A stretch of 64,000 nt of DNA from Caprella mutica (GCA_947561585.1 CANNZV010002309.1:1-64000), one strand, 5' to 3'; positions 21,799-34,198 are shown, counted from the first letter of the stretch. Notes: generated by a model not told the origin, from the sequence alone. Translations and numbers: made by a program.

Positions 21799-22227
21799 NN
21801 NNNNNNNNNNNNNNNNNNNNNNNNNNNNNNNNNNNNNNNNNNNNNNNNNNNNNNNNNNNNNNNNNNNNNNNNNNNNNNNNNNNNNNNNNNNNNNNNNNNN
21901 NNNNNNNNNNNNNNNNNNNNNNNNNNNNNNNNNNNNNNNNNNNNNNNNNNNNNNNNNNNNNNNNNNNNNNNNNNNNNNNNNNNNNNNNNNNNNNNNNNNN
22001 NNNNNNNNNNNNNNNNNNNNNNNNNNNNNNNNNNNNNNNNNNNNNNNNNNNNNNNNNNNNNNNNNNNNNNNNNNNNNNNNNNNNNNNNNNNNNNNNNNNN
22101 NNNNNNNNNNNNNNNNNNNNNNNNNNNNNNNNNNNNNNNNNNNNNNNNNNNNNNNNNNNNNNNNNNNNNNNNNNNNNNNNNNNNNNNNNNNNNNNNNNNN
22201 NNNNNNNNNNNNNNNNNNNNNNNNNNN
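21799..22227. other. Assembly gap (429 N)
   Basis: A run of N. Open frames that appear to cross it are artefacts. The left flank (from about 21600) is an L-type repeat (GCATGCACAATCAGTTTCC, GTCACCATATAATACAGG) that would be expected to continue into the gap. Confidence 0.99.
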
Positions 22228-22358
22228 CATCACTTTATCACCAATTGAGGTGAGAAGGAATTAATAAGTTCATAAGTTTATTAACAATTTGAATTTATGT
22301 AAAATCAACCATTGAACTATATTTTCATGCTGCTTGTGGCAGATGAAGATGAAGTCAC

Positions 22359-22432
22359 CCAAGTAATAAAGCATGTCCAAACTCGCCATTTTAATGAGAC
22401 ATATTATTTATGAGACATATTATTTTACTTGG
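22359..22432. mobile_element. MITE family D, 74-bp internally deleted copy (TSD GAAGTCAC)
   Basis: Keeps only CCAAGTAATAAAGCATG on the left and TATTATTTTACTTGG on the right with a perfect duplication GAAGTCAC at 22351-22358 and 22433-22440, so it transposed or was deleted down to 74 bp. Confidence 0.87.
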
Positions 22433-22873
22433 GAAGTCACAATGATTTCAAATCCATGTTTCAAAGTGTGGCACAGTGGCAGGAAAGTTGCCAGTTTAGA
22501 CTGTTTAGTGAAAAAATTGATCCTGATCACCACATTTAAGGTAGGTACTTATAAAGGTGAAATTTGACATCCTATTGAAGATTTTACACTTGGAAACATC
22601 TTTACTTATGTTTCATGCCAAATGCATCTGCATCTCTTCGAGACTATTTTGGGAGTGATTTACTCCTTATTAACATGTTTTTCAAATTATTTAACCCCTC
22701 AAAAGTCGCCAATATACTGGCAACTTTGTCCACACTTTAAAACATGGTTTCAAATTTGAAAGCTAATTATAATAAACCTTTTGAATTAAATTCATCACTA
22801 ATGCAAAATCATTCGACAAAATTTAAATTTTTGGGGAAATTTTTAATGGCATACAATTTTTCAAAGCTCTGGT

Positions 22874-23056
22874 GGCACCAAATAAAATAGTATGCCGTAT
22901 GGCTAATGGCTCATAAACTCTCTATTTGTCTTTCCAGCTTTCACTGCAAAATAACCAAATTTCTTTCCAAAGCGATCAAATTACCAATTTACCATAAATT
23001 CTCTCCCAAAATAACATTGTAGCATAGGAGAAAATTATATATTTCTTGCCATTTTG
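22874..23056. mobile_element. Degraded MITE family D copy
   Basis: CCAAATAAAATAGTATG, then GCTCATAAACTC, CTTTCCAGC, TTCTCTCCCAAAATAACATT and GTAGCATAGGAGAAAA follow the family D order. The right end is lost where the family B copy begins at 23057. Confidence 0.55.
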
Positions 23057-23255
23057 CCAGTATGCAGAATATGGAACATTTTTCCAAGACTCTGCGGGAG
23101 TTTTTGATTGAATTTTAGAAATTTGAGATCTCTGCAGGAGATCTTGAATTAATTCCTATGTTCCCATTAATTTAGCTGCGGGAGATTTTGAACTAATTCC
23201 TATGTTACCATTAATTTAGCTGCGGGAGATTCTGAATCTGCTACCGAGCGGCGAG

Positions 23256-23434
23256 CCAGTCTGCAGAATATGCGAGATATTTGGGATATTCTCTCCGAAC
23301 AATTTTGAATTAATTCCTATATTTACATTAATTTTGCTACGAACACTTCTGAATTAATCCCTATATTTACATTGATTTTGCTACGAACAGAATAAGAGAT
23401 CTCTACGAACACTTTACCAGTTTCTGCAGACTGG
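23256..23434. mobile_element. MITE family C at a reused target (CTACCGAG)
   Basis: A 179-bp element from CCAGTCTGCAGAATATGCG to TTTCTGCAGACTGG. It is followed directly by CTACCGAG (23435-23442); on the left CTACCGAG (23241-23248) is separated from the element by the 7-bp filler CGGCGAG. Confidence 0.8.
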
Positions 23435-23442
23435 CTACCGAG

Positions 23443-24237
23443 GATACGTATCTAAAAGCTGAGCGGCGCACACCAGTACGGCGCACCACTGTACATTCTA
23501 TTAGATAGGTAACTTGAATACAGATTAATGATAAATGGAGTGAATTTGATAGGTACTTACCCAGTCTGCAGAATATGGAACATTTTTCCAAGACTCTCTG
23601 CGGGAGTTTTTGATTGAATTTTTTAGAAATTGGAGATCTCTGCGAGTCTGCGGAAGATCTTGAATTAATTCCTATGTTACCATTAATTTAGCTGCGGGAT
23701 ATTTTGAATTAATTCCTATGTTACCATTAATTTAAATGCGGGAGATTCTGTATCTGCTACTGGGAGTCAGAGAGTAACAGTCTCTCAAATTAAAATCTCT
23801 GCGGGAGAAGAGACACATTCTGCAGACTGGGTACTTACTTAATTCTAATTGTCGTATCAAATTCATGTCTGACGCCTGACGGTACTTGAATGCAATGTTT
23901 ATACTACACAGTTTAATTATTCGATTGAGATGTTTAATTTGAAATAGAAAATAAAATTCATCATAGAAAACTGTATTTGTAATTTTATGGGGTAACTATT
24001 GTAAACTTTCAGTCTGAGGTGTAAATAAAAACTTATCAGTTAGCCGTTAGGTAGATGTATCGGGGCGCGTGCCGCCCCCCGAACCCCCCTGCCACTGCCA
24101 GGTCATTAAACAATCATGAAGTGTGCAGAACAACAAACTAGCGGATACACATTGAGGTCATTAATAGAAAGTACAGTGGTGCGCCGTATTGTAGTGCGCC
24201 GTAATGTGGTGCGCCGCTCAGCTTTTAGATACTTATG
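23443..24237. mobile_element. Non-autonomous element M (TSD CTACCGAG)
   Basis: A 795-bp element with ends containing GTATCTAAAAGCTGAGCGGC and its inverse, followed by GGCGCAC words repeated two or three times at each end. Duplication CTACCGAG at 23435-23442 and 24238-24245. It contains a B element (23561-23830). A segment with CTGCCAGGTCATTAAACAAT (about 24085-24125) recurs in reverse near 56814-56855. Confidence 0.8.
23561..23830. mobile_element. MITE family B (TSD GTACTTAC)
   Basis: A 270-bp element from CCAGTCTGCAGAATATGGA to CACATTCTGCAGACTGG with duplication GTACTTAC at 23553-23560 and 23831-23838. It has an extra internal copy of the core (TTCCTATGTTACCATTAATT occurs twice). Confidence 0.88.
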
Positions 24238-24324
24238 CTACCGAGAGTCAGAGACTAGAGAGTAACTATCTCTCAAATTAAAATCTCTGCGGAAGAAGAG
24301 ACACATTGAACATTCTGCAGACTG

Positions 24325-25088
24325 AGAAAATTGTCACCATATAGGTAATACAGGAGACTAATTTAAAGGTCTCAAGTCAATAGTCACTGGATAAACTTCA
24401 TGCATGTTTTGCAGACTGGGGCGCAACTCACTGGTCAGCTTTTAGACACTGTTTCATTAATCTTTAATTAATATTTAAGATACTAGAATAAAGTTTTACC
24501 AAACTTAGAAGCTAGATAACTTCATAGTCATACCAGACAGATAACAAAATCACTAGGAATAAATAAAACCAGGTTAACTAGGTATAAATAAAACCAGGTT
24601 AACTAGGTATTACCGTATTCCGGCAAGATTTGAAATTTTGTGCCGAGCTACCTATACATCATTACATGTGCATCCTTTCAGTTATACAGTCTAATATTCA
24701 CTTTTGATATGATTTACATACTCGTTTCATACATACCTAGGTATGTTCACAATTTTGTACAATAAGTTAGGTTTCTGTTAGGTATTAGGAATACTCTTTC
24801 TTCCAGACCTCAAAAATTTTGCGCATACCTAGCAACATTAAAAACACCGCACATTATGAGAGTGACAGAAGAAACTGACAATCAAGCTATTATTGTTTGA
24901 AGATATTTTAGTTTTATAATATTACTATTCTATTATCGTTCAAAGCTATCATAGTTTAATAATACTGATTATATTATTACTGTTTGAAGGCCAGCAGGTT
25001 TGAAAAAAAATTGAGAATTAGTTTTATACGTCGGTCAGGTTACAGGTAGGGTAAGTTCCGACGGACGTCCACATTTTCTGAAATACTT
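24325..25088. other. AT-rich spacer
   Basis: Contains an L-type repeat end (CATGCATGTTTTGCAGACTGG near 24400) and two tandem 25-bp copies of TAAATAAAACCAGGTTAACT near 24560-24610. No gene seen. Confidence 0.5.
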
Positions 25089-25375
25089 ACAGTAGAACTT
25101 CTGAGTTATGAATTTCTGAGTTATGAAGCACAGTGCACTCGAGTATTGAATGACCTGAGTTATGAAATGCACGTGAGTTATGAAGTTATTTCTATGTTTG
25201 AATAATAGAAAACAATATACGTCAAGAATTTCGTTCTAGTTATCCCTCAAAGAGAGTAGTTTTCTACAAGATTTTAATCATAAAAACTATCAATGTCCCT
25301 GAACTATGAAGTGGCTCTGAGTTATGAAAAAAGTCCAATACTTCATAACTTATGAGCTTCACTGTAATTCATATT
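25089..25375. mobile_element. Hairpin MITE family N (CAGT ends, TA target)
   Basis: Starts CAGTAGAACTTCTGAGTTAT and ends CATAACTTATGAGCTTCACTG, flanked by TA. Many internal GAGTTATGAA words in both orientations. A second copy lies at 28155-28417 in the protease-homologue gene. CAGT ends plus TA suggest mobilisation by a pogo/Tc1-type transposase. Confidence 0.75.
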
Positions 25376-25663
25376 GGCTACTATTTATTTACTAACAGTT
25401 ATATTATCTTTTGTTTAGTAAATATGGATGAATTTGAAATATTGACATTATAGTAAATTACCCTACCTACTGTTGAGCTCATTTGGTGATAAATTCTTTT
25501 GAATGTTTAACTATGTTACTTGGTTATTTCAACTAATTTAATATTAATGTATTCAAATTTTGTAGATAACCCGATACTTACGTAAAGAAGATAATAATAA
25601 ATCTGCATTTAAGTTAATACTTTAACTTATTAATTTATTATTATGTCAATTTCCACAAATTAT

Positions 25664-25827
25664 AGGGTAAGTTTCGAGTTATCGGGCCGCTTCACTTTTC
25701 CGATGATGTAAGAAAAACTATAAATTAAACAATTTATCATGTTATTTTAATGTTGATCTCAAATCATATATTTTTTCTCTTATGATCGAAATTGTGGAGC
25801 CGTCCGATAACTTGGAACTTACCCTAT
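25664..25827. mobile_element. Palindromic MITE family H, best copy
   Basis: Left end GGGTAAGTTTCGAGTTATCG; right end CCGATAACTTGGAACTTACC, flanked by TA. GCTTCACTTTTCCGATGATG on the left pairs imperfectly with the matching right arm. The rest of 25376-27440 is AT-rich; I see no gene in it. Confidence 0.72.
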
Positions 25828-27440
25828 CCAGGGCATTCAATGAATTACCGATTAAATATTTATAGTTATCATTCAAACATCTGTTGAAATATGTATAATA
25901 TAAAAAGAAAATTAGTAAGTAAACACTTTATATATAAACAAAATTGATCGGATAATTATAGTAATATCCGTTGATTGATCTAAACTTTCTATAGGGAACG
26001 ATTAATTATCAATTAAATTTTGCATGATTTCATCGTACCCAGAATACAGTTGGCATTTTTTTGTTCTCTTTATTTCCCTTTTCTTAGCAAGGGTAATTTT
26101 TAGTCTAATTTTTTAACATATTTTTTGACTTTTCGTTTTTCTTGAAAAAGTGTTATTTTTTATGTACCTAATAAGCCTGTTAAATTTTGTCGGAACTGAA
26201 AAGAATCACCCTGTATATTACACAATTAGCTATCCATGTTTTACGTATTTTCTCAAAAAAAATATATAAATAGGTGTCCGTTGATTTTATTAATTTATTT
26301 TTCATACCATACTACCTATAGTGATAAACAGTACAGAATAATATATATTTCCATGAAATTAATATACTAGTTAGATTCTCTTGTACAGGTTATATATAAC
26401 AGGTTAAACATGTCATTATACTAAACTCTTCTATTTCTATTAATTTTGTTGTTCTGATCGAGATAATATGGAACATTAAAAGATAAATCTTCCTTTTTAT
26501 CTTTTTAACTAAAAGTCAGTTATTTATTTTCAACTATTCAGCATTAAGTATATTCGAGATATTTTTTTGACCATTAATAACTACTAAATATTTGATTTAT
26601 GGTGTTCCACATTAACGACAAACCGTTATTTTGATTTTCAATTAACAAAATAATAATTTTAACAGCACTGCAGAAAAGTTTAATAAATAAGTAAACTAAG
26701 CACTCCGAGATGTTCTTGCAAAAATTATTTTGATGATGATCCTTGAAGTCGATAAAATTATATTTAATTTAAATTAAGATTTCATTTTTGCTTCATTATT
26801 TGGTTGAATGATCTTCTTGTAAATTAAATGTACTATGTATTAAACATGCAATTAATTGACAAAGTTCAGGTAATTAACAGGCATATAAATTAATTAAAAA
26901 TATTAATAAACCTGTAACTTTTTAATGGTAATAAATTACAAAGCATTTGAAATAACTAACTTACATTAAGAGTGTCAGTATTATGAGCAGACAATTGACA
27001 CTACCTATATGTTTGAGTTCAAATCGAAAGCATAATACATCTTCAAACGCTCTTAGCCAAAGAAGTATAGAATTGTATGAAACATATCATTATTATATAC
27101 AGATGGAGACAAAATAGATCGGTTTTGAAAAGGATTTTGGTCAATTATGGTAGAGAATTGTTGGAAGATGTTATTATCACGATGATTCTCAATGGTAAAG
27201 AATATTCAAAATATAATTTACCTTCATAAACTTATCCCCAAAAACAATAATTGTAGAACCAAAATGATATGTGAAGATTTTTTCACAATACCATATAAAA
27301 CTATAATTAATTATACACAGAAAATTAAAAGCCTTTGTAATATTATTCTAGACATAATTATAATCAACTGCTTATTGAAATAATAAAAGTTTTGTACCAT
27401 TAAGCTTAATAGGTATCATTTTGAAAGTTTTTTCAAAAAC

Positions 27441-30400
27441 TCAGGGCCCCTGAATGACGTAGTTTATCCACTCCATGTAAGTGGAGACTCTGGTGGCCAG
27501 GGATGGGAGAGGATCCCCCAGACAGCCAGCAGTGGTGGAGATGACTCCCACCAACACGTAGGAGTCGTCATTCTGCCTCTGGACAATGGGGCCTCCTCCA
27601 TCACCCTGCAGATATACAAATACATCAAAAACCAATGCACATTATTTCCTAATTCAGTTAAATCTTCTATCAGTCAAAAATCGGTTTTGGTAAATGAGAA
27701 AATTTTGTCTTTTTAAACAAGAAAAAAATGCTATACGTACGTTGTGTCGAAAATAATGATATCAACATTGTCCAGATTGCAATCATTTTCTCAATAAGTT
27801 TTTCCTTTCCTATCACTTATAGACGATACCTAACCAAAGTTTGTCTTAGTTTGTATTTTCAATATATAATCCTGAAGCTACTGAAATAGTTTACTACATA
27901 TAAGTCTTTAACATAGGTATCCTCTTTCTATACAAAAAACAGAAATAACGGCTTTTCCTAGTTCTAGAGCATGATGATAGTTAGTAAGAAAGATTGTAAG
28001 ATAGTTAGAAAGATGTTAAATAAGATAGTTAGTCTTACCACACATATTCCATCCTGGTCCTCTCTCCGGATGCATACGTTCCTGTGGTCCACAATTCTGA
28101 AGTTGCGGGTAGGGTCACTGTAGGCCTCTTGACATGAAGTCAAAGGTAGTACCTGTATACAGTAATTAGATCCTGATTATGAAGTTCTGAATTATGAAGC
28201 ACTCGAGTAATGAAGGACCTGAATTATGAAATGCACCTGGGTTATGAAGTGCTTTTTTCATAACCGTCAAATATTGCGTCATAGTTATCGCTCAATGACT
28301 ATAGTTTTCTATTATTTTAAGCATAGAAACTATCTAGTGCGTGCACTTGAGCTATGAATTGGTTTTTATTTATGAAGGAACCAATTTACTTCATAACTCA
28401 GAAGTTTCACTGTATAGTGCCTGTAGAAAATACTTCTGAGTCTCTGAAGTGTTGAAGTGAAGGAGCTGATGTTTCTTGAAAACTAAGTTTCACCATCGTT
28501 TCTATACTGATTCATTTTAATAACTTTAAATGGACCTAGAATATAGTTTTGTTACAGTGAACAATTAAAAAAAAACTATTAACAAAAAACGACCAATATT
28601 CTAGCGAACAGAAAACTCAATCTTTCAGAAACCAAAAATGAAGAATACTAACCCTTTGTTGGATGGTTTGTAGAACATTTGTTTCTGGTCTTTCCTCATC
28701 AGAACCCTCGAATCCATCTGAATAAAAGGTTTTCTATGTTTACATTAAATAAGAATGTAGTCAGATATTTTAAAATATATAATATGAATTATAATCGTAT
28801 TATATTATTATATTATAATTATAATATATAATATGAATTATAATCGTTAATTATAATATAATTATTTCGTCCAGGCATTGCAATCATTTTTATAACCGCG
28901 GCATATTACTTCAACTGTCAAGTCCGCACGATTATCATATCATATTTAAGTAACTTTAAACTTTTTTTATTGTGTCCATATGAAATAGGTTGGTTTAAGT
29001 CACTACTATAATATATTTGCTCATAAATTGAAATAGATTAATACGGTTTTTGGTATATTGAACTCCAGTATATTCCATTAAGGTATAAATGGTATAAAAA
29101 ATGATTCTACACATAAATATGTAGGAAATATAAATGTTCGAAATATTAAAAGCATTTTCTTAGCAGTATTTGAAAATGTTTTTTTTTTCATTGATGTATA
29201 ATTGTATAGACGCCGGCAAAACATAAATCACGCAGTGAGTTGTCCTGGCGGCGAGTTGTCCTCACGGCGAATTGTCCGGCGGCGAGTTGTCCTAGAATCA
29301 TTTTTTGTGTCGGTGACAGCCCGGGCACAGTTACATTTATAATGGCATATTGTGTTTGAAAAATAAGTAAATATCCAAGCTTACCATCCACTGTAGAGCC
29401 AGGTAACCGGTTGAGACCCCATCCCGCTAGTGTGACTCGGGAGTTTTCCCGCGGGATTTCATTGCCGAGTGAAGGAAGACAAATGGGACGCACATATTCT
29501 GTAGTTAGGATTAGAAAGATCTTTTACAGTCTCACAACTATGGTAAAGACAATGTGTGTTTGGAAATATATATTTTTATCTACGAAAAGATTTTGTTCTG
29601 AAGTTGAGAAAACATTTATAATGTGTGTTTGTATAAATAAGTATAAGAATTATACAGTCTTAGAGAAACAGACAATCGATATACTTTAGTTAGTTAGTTT
29701 GTATTCATCCTCTATAAATTAGTATTTATGTATATTGAAATTTTAGAGACCCTTTTATCAGATGAGTACCTACATCATATTAAATAATAAATTCAAAGAT
29801 TCGACTCACGGTTGAATTCGATGTCTCTGCCAACTGTGAGAATTATAAGATTGTTCTGAGTTGTTGGGGCTAGGTAGCCAGGGTCATTTCGACCGACAAT
29901 CACATAATCTTCATGTTGTACAACGTCGTAAGCTGTCGGATCGTGTTCTGCGACTCGAACGTGAGTGCTGAGGGATTGAAGTTGAGTTTTAAGTTAGGGT
30001 TTGACTGTGAACTAGGACTTACATATAAATAACACCTACTATACTTACGCTTGGAAAAATTCTGGAAACAAGAAGCAAATGGCGGCTGTCAAGACGTGCC
30101 TTCTAGTGATGATGGCACCTGCACAATCCACTAGAAAAGTTCTATCATTCGCAGGCCGCCCAACTGCGACAGTCCAGGGAAATTCGTTAGGCTGCAAAAA
30201 TGAACCGATTATGAATATAGTGTTTGGTAAATTGGTATAGAATTAACTACATAGCACATCTGCACCATTATATTAGGTATTCCATTTGATAAATATTGTA
30301 AATCTATACTTTCTATTTTATTACATCGGCTGATTCTCCACCAATGATTTTTCCTCGCCGTTCATTTCTCTGACCACATTGACCAGGTCCTGGTAATGAA

Positions 30401-32423
30401 GCCCTGTAGGGAGATTTTTTGAACGCAGGTTCACTATCGTCGTTTAATTCTACTTCTCCAGCCTGGAATGCAGGGAATTCACAACAGAAGTACACGTTGC
30501 CATCTTCAAACCTAAAAAAAGATTTATACAATGTTAGAATTTTTCAACAGAACTATCATTTAGCTAGTACTTACAAGGTGGCCCTGCCAAGTGTGGACGG
30601 ATAAAATTTAAGCTTATTCAGTTATATGATGGTCAATTGAAGAAACTCTGAATTCAAATGAAAGAGAAGAGCATTTTTTTAATAATATACAATAGTTATT
30701 CTGCATATCGTCCTCTCTTTTCAATAATCCGGGGAAGACGAGGGATCACCAGATCACATGTGGCACGAACAACTTTACCGTCTAATTCCGTCCATTATTT
30801 TGTCAATTTTTTCATTAGAGCAAGGACACTTGAATAGTTGAAAGCGCAGATCTTTTAATTTTAGTCCACACTTGGCTTGGCCACCCTTTAGATAAATAAT
30901 TAACTATAAAATAATACTCACCGACAGACATTGTTCAACAAAGTGGTGAGTAGATCCCTATTATGGAGTTGTTTCACCAGAGGTCTGAGGGAAGGACATT
31001 TGCTTATGCCAAGGCACAGTCCTTCAAAATTAATTATGTATTAGATAAATATATGATGAAAGTTATACCAATTAAATGTTAATGTGTCTTTTTTCAAAAG
31101 TGGTATATTTCTTTGACTTGCCTCTCTCTCCCGTAAAGGCGATGCAACTTCCACCAATCGGCGGTTGGTATCGATCAGGTGTCGGTGGTCCCGGAAAGCT
31201 GGGATCGAAAGGAAACTCTCCATTTTGTCTAAAGCCATTATTTAAAGCAAGATTGAACAAATCGCTCTCGACATTATCAGCTTTAAGCTGTGAGAGAGAT
31301 ATTTGTGATTGTGAATGAGCACTAGTGCGAGCCTTTTGTTCGGTGTTTCGATTAAAATCTCGATTTGTAATGAAATGGTTTTGATTTCTTGAAGACACAA
31401 GTGAATTTGAAGAAGCTCTCAAATTCGACGAATTTATAAAGGAATTCGAATCTGCGTTGAATCTTCTTATATGACCATCAATCGTATTGGAATGACCACT
31501 AATTGAATCAGAATTTCCTGAAATCAAACTCAAGAATCCTGGTTGAAACAGGTCTATGTTTTTTGAGCCTGAATGATCAGTATTAGATGCTACATTGTTG
31601 AAGGGGTCAAAACCTCTATTGTTGTCATTATTTTGTGTTTGTACGTTTTGAGAGTTATCGGCTAAGAAATTAGGCGGACTTTGATGATTAGATACTGTTA
31701 CCGACCCTTGAAAAGAGTCAGTCAATCCCGCTGGTTCAGTACTGAAACTTATTGGAGCAGCAGAACGAATGTTTAAAAATGAACTGTCAATATGAGGACC
31801 CGCGGAATTAAATGTTGGGAAATTGAAAACGGTTGGGTTGTTGTTTCCAGCATTGTTATTGTTTGGAGCTTCTCCGACAAGGAAAAGATTTCTTTCATTG
31901 GGAGATGGGTTAAGTGCTGGAGTTTGGTGAATTGATGGAACATTTTGTGATGGGATTTGACTTCCTATTCTGAATAACTCATTTCTCTGGAAGTTTTGAG
32001 AATCACTAGCCGAAGGCACAGAGGATGGATTCGACAACTGCTGTTTTATCAGCTCATTACCAAAACTTATAACTGATAGTTGGTTAGGTTTTAAAGCTGG
32101 TTTATTTTGGTTGTCGATGTTAAGCTCTAATACTTGGACACCATCTTGATCGATGTTTTGAGATCTGCCGAACTGTCTTTCGAAAAGCTCCTTGATTGAA
32201 TTTGGCTGCGGCTTAAGATGAATGGTTGTCACGTGATTCTGTTTATCAGAAATTCTGTTAAGGTCGAAGAGGCCACTGCCTGAAATCAATAAAATTCCAT
32301 GTTAGAATTCATAAAAAATTCCTACCTAGAAAACATATAAAATTCTTACTCACTGTAATGTAGCAAAATGAATATTAGTATTGGAATGCTTCTATGTACT
32401 CTTGAAGTGACCAGGAACATCAT
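27441..32423 (-). CDS. CLIP-domain serine protease homologue, catalytically dead, 10 exons
   Basis: Exons (minus): 32423-32354, 32279-31122, 31021-30922, 30511-30325, 30191-30049, 29967-29810, 29498-29385, 28717-28653, 28152-28039, 27605-27441; phases agree, 757 aa. Signal peptide (PILIFILLHYS), a roughly 380-residue Asn/Ser/Gln-rich pro-region, a CLIP domain at 402-453 (Cys 402, 412, 418, 442, 452, 453), an activation site after Lys497 (IIGGESAD), then an S1A chymotrypsin fold. All three catalytic positions are changed: His to Ile543 (LTAAIC), Asp to Asn592 (QNNLIIL), Ser to Gly706 (GDGGGP). It should be secreted and act as a non-enzymatic cofactor, as serine protease homologues do in prophenoloxidase and Toll cascades; that role is inference. 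Intron 2 uses a GC donor (GAGAG then GCAAGT). Paralogue of the gene at 37338-41871. Confidence 0.9.
28155..28417. mobile_element. Hairpin MITE family N in an intron of the protease homologue
   Basis: Bounded by TACAGTAATTAGATCC and AGAAGTTTCACTGTA, with repeated GAATTATGAA/TTCATAACTC words. It begins only 2-3 bp beyond the splice acceptor of the exon ending at 28152, so the acceptor TACAG lies at the MITE's own edge. Confidence 0.7.
29231..29294. repeat. GGCGAGTTGTCC short tandem array
   Basis: Four GC-rich units ending GAGTTGTCC or GAATTGTCC within an AT-rich intron (between the exons at 29385 and 28717). The AATTGTCC word is shared with the arrays at the ends of the foldback element at 60103-61114. 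Confidence 0.6.
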
Positions 32424-33330
32424 AATATAGATAATTCTAAAACTATGTGGCAGTATATACTTCAATTGTAAGTTGGTTAATTACTGCTATACTACACAGT
32501 CAAAGAATCTTCACTCGATATCTTATTCCTCATCTTATGATTTTCTATAACACCTTTCACAGCTTTAGGTCTCACTTCTTCCAAGTCATGACCATCACTA
32601 AGAGATGACAGATGGGAGATGTGGTTACAAGATGCGTGACAGAGTAACTAAGGACAGGACCTTGACTGTAGACTATACGCATCAGCACATTTGTGCAGCA
32701 CGAATAATTCCATGAGAGAATCACCTTCACAGTCTTCAATGATATGCAACCCATTAAATTTAATTACGATGCACTTGCTTTAGAGTTGTACAACACCCTC
32801 TTATCAGTAATAATCTATACAACTCCTTATAACAATCCTTTTTTTCTAATATTATATTTTTCACGTAACTGATTTTTCCATTTCGACATATGTTTAGCTT
32901 TAAAAAACTAAAAAAAATTAAATTTTTTAATGGCAATAAGAATCTTCAATCATTATGAAAACTTGAATCAAGATTATTTCACAAATAATGAATATTCAGG
33001 CAGACCCAATATTTTGACCAAAATCATGAGTCACACTTATATTAGTTCTATTTGAATTCCGATACTTTAATTCATTTTCTACTTTGAACTTTCATCACTG
33101 TGCTTTTATTGTTTCAAGTCGAGGCCTCTAACCTATTCTCTTTTAATCTAACTCATAGAAAATGAAATGTTTAAAAAGTTACAATTTATAATAACTTCAA
33201 GTCATGTCTTGCAATTATTTCAGCTTTTAGTGAAGCGGGATGTGATAAAAATCGGGTCCTGTCTGCATCTCCTAAATAAATTATAATGCTAATGTTGATT
33301 AATAGTCTGCTGACATAACAGTTACTCTAT
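32424..33330. other. Intergenic region, no gene seen
   Basis: AT-rich upstream region of the protease homologue. It would hold its promoter, but I could not pick a convincing TATA or initiator. Confidence 0.4.
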
Positions 33331-33332
33331 CT

Positions 33333-33556
33333 GAAGGGCCGTTCACACGCATAGTTTTTAGGTCTTTCCACCAGACTTTCTTTTTGCTAAGCTCCTCCTA
33401 CTTTTTCCAGGATACTTTCGAATCATATTTAAATAAATAATTAGTATATCTTTTTTTTTCTTATATGATTCAAAAGTCTCGTGGAAAAAGTAGGAGGAGC
33501 TTAACAAAAAGTCTGGTTGGAAGATTTAAAAAACCCTTCGTGTGTACGGGCCCTTA
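33333..33556. mobile_element. Foldback MITE family R (GGGCCGT ends), short copy
   Basis: AGGGCCGTTCACACGCATAG on the left pairs with CGTGTGTACGGGCCCTTA on the right. The inverted arms continue with CCACCAGACTTTCTTTTTGC and CTAAGCTCCTCCTAC, about 85 bp each, leaving a small loop. A larger copy is at 42975-43962. Confidence 0.8.
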
Positions 33557-33749
33557 ACAGGTTGTATGTACAACTAGGCAGTCATTCACATTGCATAACG
33601 GCTTATCAATTATGATATACGAGTGTAATTAAAACATTGATAACATGCGCTTGCGTGAGATTGGATTCTACAGGCCTCGGGAACTTTTGTCATTTAAATA
33701 TTATGTGAGTTTGTACTTACTTACCTTAAATATATTTATTACTAGAGTT

Positions 33750-33930
33750 AATTGTGACAATATGCGTTTAAAATTATAGATCTTAAGAATATCTCAGACG
33801 AAACAAAAGGAAATGGTATTGAATACTACATACCGCCGGTTTAGAACGATTCAATACTATTAAATTATCTTTGTCTATAATATTTTTTCAGGATCTATGA
33901 TTTTAAATGCATATTGTCAAAACCCTTTAA
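33750..33930. mobile_element. Hairpin MITE family J, second copy
   Basis: AATTGTGACAATATGCGTTT on the left, GCATATTGTCAAAACCC on the right, with the family interior (ACATACCGCCGGTTTAGAAC). A short duplicated block (GGCCTCGGGAACTTTTGTCA) occurs on both sides at 33672 and 33951. Confidence 0.65.
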
Positions 33931-34198
33931 AAGCATATTGTAACAACAGGCCTCGGGAACTTTTGTCATTTAAATATATGTGAGTTTGTACTTAGAAACC
34001 TTAAATATATTTATTACCATAAATGGAGTTATTGTGAAATATTTAAAATTGAATAAACTAAAGCAATTCTTATTACATAATATTAAAAAAAGTTAATTGT
34101 TAGGTTAAAATGTGAATATTATCATTTGTTTATTTATTAGGTAATATTCATTAGATTTATTTAATCAATATGAGTTACCCGTCAAAAATAATGTACTG

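Larger units (their letters stand above)
23057..24324. mobile_element. MITE family B copy split by C and M elements
   Basis: Left part starts CCAGTATGCAGAATATGGA and runs to GAATCTGCTACCGAG (23248). The right part resumes at CTACCGAGAGTCAGAG (24238) and ends ACATTCTGCAGACTG. Between them sit a C element, element M and the B element nested in M. Confidence 0.75.

Noticed and set aside
21749..22264. Open frames across the N run on both strands
   Set aside because: They consist of gap characters.
29411..29689. Plus-strand open frame opposite a protease-homologue exon
   Set aside because: Antisense of the exon encoding the VRPICLP and LAGWG motifs.
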